64,000 bases of DNA from Xanthomonas sacchari (lineage in GTDB: Bacteria; Pseudomonadota; Gammaproteobacteria; Xanthomonadales; Xanthomonadaceae). Positions 1 through 10,761 of this stretch are shown in pieces. Within the stretch, counting starts at the first letter, position 1. Each line of letters opens with the position of its first letter. The notes under the pieces were generated by a model. The model had not been told where the DNA came from. It did not search any database and saw nothing but the letters and a program-made list of their open reading frames with translations. The translations under genes and the position numbers were made by a program. The stretch covers positions 1,860,001 through 1,924,000 of the forward strand of contig NZ_CP132343.1 in the NCBI RefSeq assembly GCF_040529065.1. The letters are read 5' to 3'.

Positions 1-140
1 GCGACGGTGTCCAACTGGCTGCGCGCCTGCGACAGGGTGACCAGGCCGCCGACCACCAGCCCGCAGGACAGCAGGATGAGCAGGCCGAAGGCGAAGGAGA
101 GGCGCCGGGAAACGTTATAGCGATGCAGAAGAGCGGTCAT
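1..140 (-). CDS. methyl-accepting chemotaxis protein, N-terminal fragment
   Basis: The reading frame starts with ATG at 140 and runs off the left edge, so only about 46 residues are visible. They begin MTALLHRYNVSRRLSFAFG and continue into a single hydrophobic membrane segment (roughly residues 14-37) followed by SQARSQLDTV. A short basic cytoplasmic leader, one transmembrane helix and the start of a periplasmic helix is the usual beginning of a chemoreceptor. The sigma-28 type promoter 125 bases upstream supports a motility or chemotaxis role. The signalling domain itself lies outside the window, so the assignment rests on this short N-terminus and the promoter. Confidence 0.6.
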   Translation of the reverse strand, partial: MTALLHRYNVSRRLSFAFGLLILLSCGLVVGGLVTLSQARSQLDTV

Positions 141-263
141 GCTCTGGTCCTAGCAAGAGGGATGGGAGTACCAGGGATGGTCGCGGCACTTGTTTGGTAC
201 GAAATGCAACGAATATTTCACGCAATCGTGACGCAATTGCATATTCGTCTACCTCGTTTCCCG

Positions 264-290
264 TTAACGGCGAGGGCATCGGGATCTTTA
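264..290 (-). promoter_or_regulatory. sigma-28 (FliA) type promoter
   Basis: On the minus strand the site reads TAAA, 15 bases, then GCCGTTAA. This matches the flagellar sigma factor consensus TAAA-N15-GCCGATAA except for one base. It faces the chemoreceptor start at 140 and would leave a leader of about 120 bases. I see no gene elsewhere in the 141-488 gap. Confidence 0.6.
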
Positions 291-488
291 ATCGGATCGA
301 TCGAGATGGTCTTTCCATCCCAGTTGTAGATGTCCCACGCGTGCGCATGCACACAGCAGGTGCACGCGCCGTGAGGATGCGATTGGGATCAAGGCCGTGT
401 CGACGCGCGTTCAAGGCGCAGGAGCATGCTGCGTCACGCTATCGCCAGGGGCGCGGCAAAGTGCGTATTGCGGCGAAGTGGGGCGGCC

Positions 489-821
489 TCAGTCGCGGTC
501 GTCGCGGGTCCACAGCCCGCCGTGTTCGGACTTCACCGGAAACTTCGGCACCGGGCCATAGGCCGGTGCGCACAGGGCGCGGCCGTCGCGCACGTCGAAT
601 CGGGCGCCGTGCAGCACGCACTCGATGCTGCCGGCAGCAGGGTCGAAGGTGCCGGGGGACAGCTCGTAGTCCTCGTGGCTGCAGCGGTCTTCCAGCGCAT
701 AGAACTGGCCGTCGAAGTTGAACACCACGATCGGCGCATCGGTCACCTCGTCCCACACCGTCTTCATTTCGCCCGGCAGCAGTTCGCCATCGGCGCAGAC
801 GAAGGTCCAGGTCTCGCTCAT
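489..821 (-). CDS. Rieske-type [2Fe-2S] ferredoxin
   Basis: A 110-residue single-domain Rieske protein. The ligand pairs are visible as C47-S-H49 (RCSHED) and C68-V-L-H71 (ECVLHG), separated by 18 residues. It resembles the ferredoxin subunits of non-heme iron oxygenases, but no oxygenase is nearby. Its start codon overlaps the stop of the GNAT gene (ATGA at 818-821), so it is the last gene of the SUF operon. Inference: an electron carrier or a client tied to cluster assembly. The exact partner cannot be read from the sequence. Confidence 0.85.
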   Translation of the reverse strand: MSETWTFVCADGELLPGEMKTVWDEVTDAPIVVFNFDGQFYALEDRCSHEDYELSPGTFDPAAGSIECVLHGARFDVRDGRALCAPAYGPVPKFPVKSEHGGLWTRDDRD

Positions 822-1354
822 GCAGCACCGCCCAGCGGCTTTTCCAGCACCTCGAAGCGCAGGTCTTCGCGCTTGGGCAGGCCGAAGCGCGCATCGCCGT
901 ACGGAAACGGCTTCTTGATGCCGGTGCGGCGGTAGCCGCGGCGCTCGTAGAAGGCGATGAGTTCCTCGCGCAGGTCGATGACCGACATCCGCATCAGCGG
1001 CAACCGCCATTCCTGCCAGGCGATGCGCTCGGCCTCGGCCAGCACGGTCTTGCCCAGGCCGCCGCCCTGCGCCTGCGGCTGCACCGAGAACATGCCGAAA
1101 TAGCCGGCACCGTCCTCGTCGGCGACATGCGCGCAGGCGATCAATTCGCCATCGCGCTCGGCCAGCAACACCAGACTGCGCGGACGCAGGATGTCGGCGC
1201 GCAGCACCTCGCGGTCGATGCGGTTGCCGTCGAGCAGGTCGGCTTCGGTGGTCCAGCCGACGCGGCTGCTGTCGCCTCGATAGGCCGAGGTGACCAGCGC
1301 GGCGATGGCGTCGAGATCGTCGACGGTGGCGGTGCGGAAGGTGAGCGTGTGCAT
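818..1354 (-). CDS. GNAT family N-acetyltransferase
   Basis: A 178-residue protein with the GNAT fold pattern. The N-terminus FRTATVDDLDAIAALV is typical, followed by the acetyl-CoA binding stretch around residues 90-108 (VQPQAQGGGLGKTVLAEAE), which is a Q/R-x-x-G-x-G/A variant, and the late motif AFYERRGYRRTG. The substrate is unknown. It sits between sufS and the Rieske gene with a 4-base overlap downstream. About 100 bases of repeat DNA separate it from sufS, so it may be transcribed with the SUF genes. No function in cluster assembly is established for it. Confidence 0.85.
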   Translation of the reverse strand: MHTLTFRTATVDDLDAIAALVTSAYRGDSSRVGWTTEADLLDGNRIDREVLRADILRPRSLVLLAERDGELIACAHVADEDGAGYFGMFSVQPQAQGGGLGKTVLAEAERIAWQEWRLPLMRMSVIDLREELIAFYERRGYRRTGIKKPFPYGDARFGLPKREDLRFEVLEKPLGGAA

Positions 1355-1378
1355 GGGCCGATTTTAAGCCTGGCGGCC

Positions 1379-1453
1379 GGGATTCGGGAGTGGGGATTGG
1401 GGATTGGCGAAGGCGGCGCTTTACGAATCCCCAATCCCGAATGCCCAATCCCC
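1379..1453. repeat. dispersed GGGATTSGGGATT intergenic repeat, inverted pair
   Basis: First copy of a short repeat unit (GGGATTGGGGATTCGGG and its complement) that recurs at least ten times in the window. Here a forward block (1379-1408) and a reverse block (1426-1453) face each other around a 17-base centre, which would fold into a hairpin. It fills the gap between sufS and the GNAT gene. Confidence 0.85.
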
Positions 1454-1455
1454 GC

Positions 1456-2706
1456 TCAAACCAACAGCGCCCGCACCTTCCGCAACGCCGCCACGAAACG
1501 CTCGATCTCGGCATGCGTGTTGTAGAACGCCAGCGAGGCGCGGCAGGTGGCGGCGACGCCGTAGAACTGCAGCAGCGGATGCGCGCAGTGCTGGCCGGAA
1601 CGCACCGCCACGCCTTCCAGGTCGAGCAGGGTGGCCAGGTCGTGGGCATGCGCGCCCTCGATCAGGAACGAGACCACTGCGGCCTTGCCCGGTGCGGTGC
1701 CGAACAGACGCAGGCCGTCGATCCGCTGCAGTTCCTCGGTGAGGTGCGCGAGCAGTTCGGCCTCGCGCGCTTCCACGTGCTGCAGCCCGATCCCCTGCAG
1801 ATAGTCCACCGCCGCGCCGAGGCCGACGAAGCCGGCGATGTTCGGGGTGCCGGCCTCGAACTTGTGCGGCGGGTCGTTGAACGCGGTGCCGTCGAAGCTG
1901 ACTTCCTTGATCATCTCGCCGCCGCCCAGGAACGGCGGCATCGCCTGCAGGTGCTCGCGTCGCGCCCACAGCGCGCCGGTGCCGGTCGGGCCGCACATCT
2001 TGTGGCCGGTGATGGCGTAGAAGTCGCAGCCGATCGCGGCCACGTCCAGCGGCCGGTGCGGCGCAGCCTGCGAGCCGTCGATGACGCTGACGATGCCGCG
2101 CTTGCGCGCCTCGCGGCAGATCTCGCGGACCGGGTTGACCGTGCCCAGCACGTTGGAGACATGGGCCAGGGCCAGCAGCTTGACGTCGGCGGTCATCGCC
2201 GCGCGCAGCGCGTCCAGGTCCAGTGCGCCGTCGGCGGTGATTTCGGCGACCTTGACCGTGGCGCCGGTGCGTTGCGCGACCAGTTGCCAGGGCACGATGT
2301 TGGCGTGGTGCTCCATGCGCGACACCAGGATGGTGTCGCCGGCGCGCAGCCGCGGCAACGCCCACGAGTACGCCACCAGGTTCAGCGCGAACGTCGCGCC
2401 GCTGCACAGCACCAGCTCGTCGGCGCGTACGTTGAGGAAGCGCGCCAGCCGGGTCCGTGCGCCTTCGTAGGCCTCGGTCGCCTCGCTGCCGAGCGCGTGC
2501 ACGGCGCGGCTGACGTTGGCGTTGTGGCGGCGGTAGAACGCGTCGGTCGCCGCGATCACCTGCAGCGGCTTCTGCCCGGTATTGGCGTTGTCGAAGTACA
2601 CCAGCGGCTTGCCGTGCACTTCCCGCATCAGCAGCGGGAAGTCGCGGCGGACCGCGTCCCAGTCCGGCGCCTGCGGCGTGGCGGTGTGCGCGGCGGGCCC
2701 GTTCAT
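1456..2706 (-). CDS. sufS: cysteine desulfurase SufS
   Basis: A PLP enzyme of 416 residues that removes sulfur from cysteine as a persulfide for the SUF scaffold. The PLP lysine is K236 in AITGHKMCGPTG. The persulfide cysteine is C374 in RSGQHCAHP, a variant of the usual R-x-G-H-H-C-A. The N-terminal substrate loop reads YFDNANTGQKP instead of the common YLDNAATSQKP. The start at 2706 overlaps the sufD stop (ATGA), which fixes it. No sufE or sufU gene is present in the window, so the sulfur acceptor must be encoded elsewhere or SufBCD is used directly. Confidence 0.95.
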   Translation of the reverse strand: MNGPAAHTATPQAPDWDAVRRDFPLLMREVHGKPLVYFDNANTGQKPLQVIAATDAFYRRHNANVSRAVHALGSEATEAYEGARTRLARFLNVRADELVLCSGATFALNLVAYSWALPRLRAGDTILVSRMEHHANIVPWQLVAQRTGATVKVAEITADGALDLDALRAAMTADVKLLALAHVSNVLGTVNPVREICREARKRGIVSVIDGSQAAPHRPLDVAAIGCDFYAITGHKMCGPTGTGALWARREHLQAMPPFLGGGEMIKEVSFDGTAFNDPPHKFEAGTPNIAGFVGLGAAVDYLQGIGLQHVEAREAELLAHLTEELQRIDGLRLFGTAPGKAAVVSFLIEGAHAHDLATLLDLEGVAVRSGQHCAHPLLQFYGVAATCRASLAFYNTHAEIERFVAALRKVRALLV

Positions 2707-3961
2707 GCCACGCCTGCGGCGCTGAGCGCCCGCTCCAGCCGCGCCAGTAGGCCTTCGCCCAGCACTGGTTCCAGCGTGCCGACCGGCTCGCGGCAGAACG
2801 CGGCGGTCAGCAGCTGCTGCGCGCGTTCCTGCGGCAGCCCGCGCGAGCGCAGGTAGAACAGCGCATTGGCATCGAGCTGGCCGACGGTGGCGCCGTGCGC
2901 GGCCTTGACCTCGTCGGCATCGATCACCAGCACCGGCTGGGTGTCGATCTCGGCGTCGGCGGACAGCAGCAGGTTCTTGTTCGACAGCGCCGCGGCGGTG
3001 CCGTCGGCACCGTGGCGGATATGAATGCCGCCATGGAAGGCCACGCGGCTGCGGCCGGTGGCGACGCCGCGCCACAGCAGTTCGCAGGCGGTGTCGCGGG
3101 CGATGTGCTCGATGCCCAGGCGGGTATCGAACTGGCGCCGGCCGTTGCCGAGCAGCACGCCATTGGCGACCAGCCGGGCGTTGTCGCCCTCCAGGCGCAC
3201 ATTCAGTTCGTGCCGGACCAGCGCGCCGCCCAGTTCCAGGTCCACGCGCCGGTACTGCGCGTCGCGCGCAAGCACCGCGTCGGTACGCAGCAGTGCGGTG
3301 ACGCCCGCCGCTTCGTCCTGGACGCGGGCGTGGGTCAGTTGCGCGCCGGCGGCCAGGTGCACGTGCGCCAGGCTGTTGCTCAGGTGCGCCGCATCGCCGG
3401 CATGCAGGTGATGCTCGACCACGGCCAACGCTGCGTCCTGGCGCAGTTCGATCAGGTGGCGATGGTGCCAGGCCAGGTCGGCCTCGGCGGCGGTGGAGAC
3501 GAACACCAGGTGCAGCGGCAGTTCCACGCGCACACCGGCGTCCACCCGCAGCACGCTGCCTTCGTCGGCGAGGGCGGCGTTGAGCCGGGCGAACACCTCG
3601 TCGCTGCGTTCGAAGCGGCGGCCGAGGAAGCGCATGGCATCGTCGCCGCTGCGCAGGATGGTCGACAGGCGCTGCAGTTCCACCCCGGCTGGCAGGCCGG
3701 ACAGGTCCGACAGCGCATCGCTGGCACGGCCGTTGACGAACACCAGGCGCGGCGCCGGGATGCCGTCGAGCAGCGCGGCGTCCACCACTGGCGCGCTCTG
3801 CGGCGCCGCGGCAAAGCTGCGCCGCTCCAGCGCACGCAGCGAGGTGTATTTCCAGGTTTCGCTGCGCGTGCCGGGCAGGCCGTCGCGCAGCGCCTGCTCC
3901 AGCGGCGCGCGGCGGGCGGCGTCGCCGTGGAACGCGGCGGCCAGCGAGTCGAGCAGGGCGC

Positions 3962-3965
<4 letters not shown>
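2703..3965 (-). CDS. sufD: Fe-S cluster assembly scaffold protein SufD
   Basis: 420 residues, the usual SufD length. The N-terminal part carries the helical motif LPGTRSETWKYTSL seen in SufD proteins, and the C-terminal beta-helix half contains TVGQLDANALFYLRSRGL, close to the SufB/SufD core signature in which the conserved His (AAHGATVG) binds iron. SufD forms a heterodimer with SufB in the SufBC2D complex. Both ends overlap neighbours by four bases (sufC stop at 3962, sufS start at 2706), indicating translational coupling in the operon. Confidence 0.95.
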
Positions 3966-4729
<764 letters not shown>

Positions 4730-4754
4730 GGGGTAGTCCATCAGAATTCTTGAT

Positions 4755-4910
4755 TAGCCCCTCTCCCACCGGGAGAGGGGTTGGGGTGAGGGTGCGGTGC
4801 GAAGCATCTCGCGGGGTTTGGGTGCGCGAGGCTTCGCACGTACCCTCATCCGGCGCTTTGCGCCACCTTCCCCCGAAAAGGGGGCCGTGGTCCCGAAGGG
4901 AGAAGGAAGA
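4755..4910. repeat. dispersed CCTCTCCC/GGGAGAGG palindromic element inside the suf operon
   Basis: A 156-base copy of a second repeat family. It opens with CCCCTCTCCCACCGGGAGAG, passes a GGTTGGGGTGAGGGT segment, and ends with a matching CCCTCATCCGGC and a palindrome around CCCCGAAAAGGGGG. Related copies occur at 40192-40545 and 52698-53320. It lies between the sufB stop at 4915 and sufC, so any sufB-sufC transcript must read through it. Confidence 0.85.
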
Positions 4911-4914
4911 GGCG

Positions 4915-6357
<1,443 letters not shown>

Positions 6358-6372
6358 GGGGCTGCCTACAGG

Positions 6373-6831
6373 TCAGGTGGTCGCGAACCGCACGGCGATG
6401 GGACGCCGTTTCGGATCGCCGGAGGAGGGGAGGGGGTGAAGCATCTGCGCCAGGGTCACGCCGCGCAGCGCATCGGCGACCACGTCGTTGATCAGCCGCC
6501 AGTTGGAGCGCACGCCGCAGGTCTGGGCGATGCTGCACTGGCTGCCGTGGTGGCTGCATTCGGTGATCGCCAGCGGGCCTTCCATCGCCTCGACGATCTG
6601 GATCAGGGTGATGGCGTCGGCCGGCCGTGCCAGCCGATAGCCGCCGCGCACGCCGCGCAGGCCCTCGACCAGGCCGGCCTGGGCCAACGGCTTGAGCAGC
6701 TTGCTGACCGTGGGCGGCTCCAGCCCGGCCTGTTCGGCCAGTTCGGTCGCGCTCAACACTTCGTTCGGACGCGCGGCGAGCACGGTCAGCACGACGGTGG
6801 CGTAATCGGTGAGCTTGGTGACGCGGAGCAT
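6373..6831 (-). CDS. sufR: Rrf2-family SUF operon regulator
   Basis: 152 residues with an N-terminal winged helix (MLRVTKLTDYATVVLTVLAA, recognition helix EPPTVSKLLKPL, wing GVRGGYRL) and three cysteines, C92, C99 and C105 (ECSHHGSQC...QTC), spaced like the [2Fe-2S] ligands of IscR. It belongs to the proteobacterial SUF regulator group within Rrf2. By analogy it senses cluster status and represses the operon it heads. I chose ATG 6831 because the family begins MLRVTKLTDYA. An upstream ATG at 6891 would overlap the promoter. Confidence 0.9.
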   Translation of the reverse strand: MLRVTKLTDYATVVLTVLAARPNEVLSATELAEQAGLEPPTVSKLLKPLAQAGLVEGLRGVRGGYRLARPADAITLIQIVEAMEGPLAITECSHHGSQCSIAQTCGVRSNWRLINDVVADALRGVTLAQMLHPLPSSGDPKRRPIAVRFATT

Positions 6832-6862
6832 GGCGACGCGGTGGATTTCAATGCGGACCGAA

Positions 6863-6891
6863 ATTGTACTCTTTTGCGCCGCAGCGTCCAA
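6863..6891 (-). promoter_or_regulatory. candidate suf operon promoter
   Basis: On the minus strand TTGGAC (-35) is followed after 17 bases by TACAAT (-10, five of six consensus bases), about 32 bases before the sufR start. This is the only good promoter-like pair ahead of the operon. Binding by SufR over this region would give autoregulation, but I see no clear palindrome to call an operator. Confidence 0.5.
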
Positions 6892-7025
6892 GCAGGCTAT
6901 TCATCTCTTGTTTCGATCGGTGCGATCGGGCCGGAGCGGGGACGCGGTCGGCGGGCCGGCACGCGCAGACTTGGGATCGCGGGCGATGTGCGCCAGAATC
7001 TAGGCTTTCCTGTCCGGATCGCCGC

Positions 7026-7493
7026 ATGCCCCGCAAGATCGCCGCCCGCAAGTCCCGCATCCATGGCAACGGCGTGTTCGCCGTGCTGCCGCTCAAGAAA
7101 GGCGAGCGGGTCATCGAGTACAAGGGCCGCCGCCGCAGCCACGCCGAGGTCGACCGCGACGAAGCCGGCGACGTCGAGACCGGGCACACCTTCCTGTTCA
7201 CCCTCAGCGACGACTACGTGATCGACGCCAACTACGAGGGCAACGACGCGCGCTGGATCAACCACAGCTGCGCGCCGAACTGCGAAGCGGTGATCGTCGA
7301 GGCCGAGGGCGATGACCGGCGCAAGGACAAGGTGGTCATCGAGGCGCTGCGCGACATCAAGCCCGGCGAGGAACTCACCTACAACTACGGCATCACCCTG
7401 GCCGAGCGTCACACGCCGCGACTGAAGAAGATCTGGGAGTGCCGCTGCGGCGCCAAGAACTGCACCGGCACCATGCTGCAGCCCAAGCGCTGA
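7026..7493 (+). CDS. SET domain protein-lysine methyltransferase-like protein
   Basis: 155 residues that form a compact SET domain. The start ARKSRIHGNGVFAV and EYKGR correspond to SET motif I, RWINHSCAPNC (residues 76-86) is motif III, GEELTYNYG (114-122) is motif IV, and a post-SET zinc site follows with C139, C141 and C146 (ECRCGAKNC). All S-adenosylmethionine and substrate channel residues appear present, so it should be active on a protein lysine. The target is not known. ATG 7026 is chosen because the domain begins right after it. It is divergent from sufR and stands alone. Confidence 0.9.
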   Translation: MPRKIAARKSRIHGNGVFAVLPLKKGERVIEYKGRRRSHAEVDRDEAGDVETGHTFLFTLSDDYVIDANYEGNDARWINHSCAPNCEAVIVEAEGDDRRKDKVVIEALRDIKPGEELTYNYGITLAERHTPRLKKIWECRCGAKNCTGTMLQPKR

Positions 7494-7590
7494 CGTTGCG
7501 TCCAGCCGTGCACGCCGCGCCGACGCGCGGTTCACGGTACTGCCACCGGCGCGTTTCTACGGTGGGACTCCCCTACTCGAGGAGTGTCCC

Positions 7591-8136
7591 ATGAGCGCAA
7601 TGCCTTCCCTTGCCGGCAAGCAGGTGGCTGTCCTGGCCACCGACGGTTTCGAACAGTCGGAACTGCAGGAGCCCAAGCGCCTGCTCGAATCCTGGGGCGC
7701 TCAGGTCGACGTGATCGCGCCGGGCGACGCGAGCAGCATCCGCGGCTGGAACAAGAAGGACTGGGGCGACAGCGTGCCGGTGGACAAGCGCCTGCAACAG
7801 GCCCAGGCCGGCGACTACGACGCGCTGGTGCTGCCGGGCGGTGTCATCAACCCTGACAACCTGCGCACCGAGCCGACCGCGATCGCCTTCATCCAGTCGT
7901 TCGCCAGTGCCGGCAAGCCGGTGGCGGCGATCTGCCATGGCCCGTGGCTGCTGGCCGAGAGCGGGCTGGTGCGCGACCGCCAGGTGACCTCGTGGCCATC
8001 GCTGAAGACCGACCTGTCCAATGCCGGCGGGCGTTGGGAGGACCAGGAGGTGGTGGTGGACGGCAACCTGATCACCAGCCGCAAGCCGGACGACATCCCG
8101 GCCTTCGCGCAGGCGGTGGCCAAGGCGCTGGGCTGA
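7591..8136 (+). CDS. DJ-1/PfpI family protein (type 1 glutamine amidotransferase-like)
   Basis: 181 residues of the PfpI/YhbO group. The nucleophilic elbow is AAICHGPWLLAE with C115, the acidic partner lies in ATDGFEQSEL (E21), and LPGGVINPDNLR is the conserved loop before it. Proteins of this group act on glyoxal-type protein damage or as stress chaperones. The sequence cannot separate these. A ribosome site (GAGGAGTG) sits directly before ATG 7591. Confidence 0.9.
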   Translation: MSAMPSLAGKQVAVLATDGFEQSELQEPKRLLESWGAQVDVIAPGDASSIRGWNKKDWGDSVPVDKRLQQAQAGDYDALVLPGGVINPDNLRTEPTAIAFIQSFASAGKPVAAICHGPWLLAESGLVRDRQVTSWPSLKTDLSNAGGRWEDQEVVVDGNLITSRKPDDIPAFAQAVAKALG

Positions 8137-8197
8137 GTCCCCGGCGATTCGTCTGCGCCGCCGCGATGGTGGCGCAGGCGGGAAAACCTGGAACAGG

Positions 8198-8222
8198 AAC
8201 GGCGGCCGAGGCCGCCGTTTCT
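8198..8222 (+). terminator. hairpin after the DJ-1 gene
   Basis: AACGGCGGCC-GA-GGCCGCCGTT is a perfect 10-bp stem followed by a short T-containing run. It lies between the convergent DJ-1 gene (stop 8136) and the secreted protein gene (stop 8272) and could serve both. Confidence 0.6.
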
Positions 8223-8271
8223 ACGTGCGCTGCTGGTGGCGGCTACCGCCGCACCCTGGCCGTCGCGTGGG

Positions 8272-8868
8272 CTACTGCCCCGGAAGCATGCCCGCCGGCA
8301 CCAGCTTGCCGATGTCCTGGTTGAAGCGCACCACCAGCGCGCCGTTTTCCACGCCAGCCGACTGGATCTGCACATCGCCCAGCATCGCGGTCAGGCGCGG
8401 GTCGAGCTTGTAGATCGGCTCCTTGCGCGCGTAATCCTCAAGCCAGGCATTGAGCAACTCACGCGTGTTGGCGTCGAGCTTGCCGCCGTTGGCGGCCGGG
8501 CGGAAGTCGTCGATGGTCGGGGATTGCAGGTGGAAGCTCTGGCTTTGCTGGTCGTAGCGTAGCGCGCTGGTCAGCAGGACCTGGCCCAGCGGGGTCGGCG
8601 CGCCGCCGCCCGTGGCCATGCTCAGGTCGAACTGCATCTTCAGGCGGTCGCCCGGCGGCAGACTCAGCTTCGGATCGCGTACGGTCATCTTGATCAGCCC
8701 GCCCAGCGCCTTGTGCGTCTGCGGGAAGCTGCCGTCCAGGTAGTGCTGCACGTCGGCGGCGCCGACACTGACCTGGCGGCCCTGGATGGTCGGTTCGGCC
8801 TGGGCCTGGGTGGCGACGGCGAACGCCAGCAGCGCGGCCGCGCGCAGGGTGAACTTGCGGAAGATCAT
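8272..8868 (-). CDS. secreted DUF1439-like (YceB-type) protein
   Basis: 198 residues with a cleavable signal peptide (FRKFTLRAAALLAFAVATQAQA, cut after residue 24). The mature part has alternating strands with segments such as VGAADVQHYLDGSFPQTHK and the closing GVENGALVVRFNQDIG, which match the DUF1439/YceB layout of small periplasmic or outer-membrane lipid-binding-like domains. There is no lipobox cysteine, so it is probably soluble in the periplasm. Function unknown. Confidence 0.65.
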   Translation of the reverse strand: MIFRKFTLRAAALLAFAVATQAQAEPTIQGRQVSVGAADVQHYLDGSFPQTHKALGGLIKMTVRDPKLSLPPGDRLKMQFDLSMATGGGAPTPLGQVLLTSALRYDQQSQSFHLQSPTIDDFRPAANGGKLDANTRELLNAWLEDYARKEPIYKLDPRLTAMLGDVQIQSAGVENGALVVRFNQDIGKLVPAGMLPGQ

Positions 8869-8957
8869 CGGGAAGCCCTGGGCGAACGAGAGGAATTCAC
8901 CATAACGGTGGCCGGTGAATGCGCGATTAGCGGAACCGGCCGAGCGCCTGTCGCCGC

Positions 8958-9257
8958 TCAGGCGGCCGGCAGCGCCAGCCGTGCCAGCAGCGCGTCCAGC
9001 GCCGGCTGCAGCGGCGCCAGCAGTTCACGCGCCTCTCCCTCGCTGCGCTCGCCGAGGCCGCGCAGCAACTGCGTGCCGACGATCAGCGCGGCGCGCTCGT
9101 CGCCGCGCAGTCCGGGCTGGCGCTGTGCCGCCTCGAGCAGGCGCATCCAGTCCTGCCGGCAGCGCGCCTCCAGTTCGATGGTGCAGCGGCCCTGGCAGGG
9201 CAGGCCGTCGTCCTGGATCGGGGTGACGGTGACGCGGTAGCGTTGGGAGGCGGTCAT
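8958..9257 (-). CDS. small DUF3861-like protein
   Basis: 99 residues starting MTASQRYRVTVTPIQDDG. The pattern of a short beta hairpin, an acidic helix, and the C-terminal GTQLLRGLGE and LLAPLQPALDALLARL recalls DUF3861 proteins, small cytosolic proteins of unknown role. The match is from memory of the family shape only. ATG 9257 is chosen over 9287 because the conserved part begins there. It follows the M23 peptidase gene by about 95 bases on the same strand. Confidence 0.5.
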   Translation of the reverse strand: MTASQRYRVTVTPIQDDGLPCQGRCTIELEARCRQDWMRLLEAAQRQPGLRGDERAALIVGTQLLRGLGERSEGEARELLAPLQPALDALLARLALPAA

Positions 9258-9351
9258 GGCAGTGGCGCACGCGGTGTGTGCCTCCAAGATAGGCGCGACC
9301 GACCGGCGCCACGAGCCCGCCGCCCGCGACGCTCTGTTCCAGTGCGTCCGT

Positions 9352-9918
9352 TCAGCGTGCCGCGCGCAGCAGCGGCAGCGGATCGTAGGCGCCGCCTTCG
9401 GCGTAGACGCCGTAATGCAGGTGCGGTGGCGTGCCGCGCGCGTTGCCGCTGTCGCCCACCGCGCCGAGCGGGTCGCCCGGTTCCACCAGGTCGCCGACCT
9501 GCAGCCCGGGTGCCCATGTCTCCAGGTGCGCGTAGTAATGACGCTGCCGGGCCGGGCCGAGTACCCAGACCTGGCGGCCGCCGAGGCCGCGGTCGGCGAT
9601 GGCGACGACGATGCCGCGCGTCGCCGACACCACCGGCGTACCGCGTTTGGCGAAGATGTCCACGCCGGCGTGCTGGCGGTCGCGCCCGCGCGGCGCGCCT
9701 AAGGTGGCGGCCACGCGCCGCGGATCCACGCCTTTGACCGGCATGTGCAGGGCCGTCGGCGCCGGCGCGCGCGCCAACTCCCAGCCGACGCGCAGGCGCT
9801 GCGCCCAGGGATGTCGCCAGGCCCAGGCCGCGGCCACCGCCAGTGCGGCCAGCAAGGTCGCGCGCAGCAGTTCGCGGCGCAGGCGCTGCGCCGGCGAAAG
9901 CGTGGGCGCCGCGGCCAT
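9352..9918 (-). CDS. membrane-anchored M23 family metallopeptidase
   Basis: 188 residues. A basic N-terminus is followed by one membrane segment (roughly 20-34), then a LytM/M23 domain with all zinc and catalytic signatures: HAGVDIFAKRGTPV (first zinc His and Asp), HYYAHL, and HLHYGVY (last zinc His). These enzymes cut peptidoglycan cross-bridges. It starts only 4 bases after the stop of the DUF533 gene, so the two are co-transcribed. The protein is short and lacks coiled coils, so it is more likely an enzyme than an EnvC-type activator. Confidence 0.88.
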   Translation of the reverse strand: MAAAPTLSPAQRLRRELLRATLLAALAVAAAWAWRHPWAQRLRVGWELARAPAPTALHMPVKGVDPRRVAATLGAPRGRDRQHAGVDIFAKRGTPVVSATRGIVVAIADRGLGGRQVWVLGPARQRHYYAHLETWAPGLQVGDLVEPGDPLGAVGDSGNARGTPPHLHYGVYAEGGAYDPLPLLRAAR

Positions 9919-9922
9919 GCGC

Positions 9923-10618
9923 TCAGTCCGCGTGCAGGGCGGCTGCCTGTTCCTGCAGGCGCTGCTTCAATGCGTCGTCGATGCCGAGCTGTCGTGCCAG
10001 TTCGTCCAGGTAGCTGCGCTCCATGAAGCTCTGTTCGTCGGCGGCGAGCAGGCTGGCCAGATACATTTCCGCGGCCATCTCCGGGGTGGTCGATGCGCGC
10101 GCCACTTCGGCCGGATCCAGCGGCTTTTCCAGTTCCGCATGCAGCCACTGCTGCACGTCGGCGTCGTTGCCGTGGAGGCGGGCGAATTCGCCTTCGATCA
10201 GGTTGCGCTCGCGTTCGTCCAGGTGCCCGTCGGCCTTGGCCGCACCGACCAGTGCGCGCAATACCGCCTGGCTGTGCTGTTCGACTTCCAGCGGCGGCAG
10301 CCGGTCCAGCGTCTGCGGTTCGGGCGCGGCGGCGCCGAGTTGCTGGCGCCGGTAGTCGCCATAGGCGCGATAGGCCATCAGTCCCAATGCGGCCAGCCCG
10401 CCATAGGTCGCCAGCTTGCGCGTGGTGCGGTGCTTGCCGAGCAGCAGGCCGAGCGCGCCGCCGCTGAGGGCTCCCTTGCCGAAATCGGCGTTGAGCAGGC
10501 CGCCCAGGCCGCCGGTGCCGGCGGGTGCCGGAGCGGCAGCGCCGGTCTTGCCCGTGGCCTGGCCGGGAACGCCCTGCGCCGATTGCAGCAGTTGGTCGAG
10601 AAAGCCCTGTAGTTTCAT
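9923..10618 (-). CDS. DUF533 / TerB-like inner membrane protein (YebE type)
   Basis: 231 residues. A Gly/Ala-rich N-terminal half (GGLGGLLNADFGKGALSGGALGLLL) leads to a hydrophobic stretch ATYGGLAALGLMAYRAYGDYR, then a C-terminal all-helical TerB-like domain (AVLRALVGAAKADGHLDERE, which resembles an EF-hand-like acidic loop). This is the DUF533 arrangement of E. coli YebE, a membrane protein of unknown role linked to envelope stress. ATG 10618 starts the conserved MKLQGFLDQLLQS. Confidence 0.8.
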   Translation of the reverse strand: MKLQGFLDQLLQSAQGVPGQATGKTGAAAPAPAGTGGLGGLLNADFGKGALSGGALGLLLGKHRTTRKLATYGGLAALGLMAYRAYGDYRRQQLGAAAPEPQTLDRLPPLEVEQHSQAVLRALVGAAKADGHLDERERNLIEGEFARLHGNDADVQQWLHAELEKPLDPAEVARASTTPEMAAEMYLASLLAADEQSFMERSYLDELARQLGIDDALKQRLQEQAAALHAD

Positions 10619-10699
10619 GCAGGTGATCCGATCGAAGGGAAGCACCGGTATAGCGGTCGCGGCCTTAGCGGGCCGTCAATCCGGGCGCGCAGGCCGCGC

Positions 10700-10729
10700 A
10701 AAAAAAACGAGACGGCCGGGGCCGTCTCG
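10700..10729 (-). terminator. rho-independent terminator of the HU gene
   Basis: Read on the minus strand, CGAGACGGCC and GGCCGTCTCG form a GC-rich stem closed by a very short loop and followed by eight T residues. It lies 32 bases after the stop of the HU gene. Confidence 0.9.
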
Positions 10730-10761
10730 TCGGTGTGCTTGCCTGGATCAGGCGACGCTGC

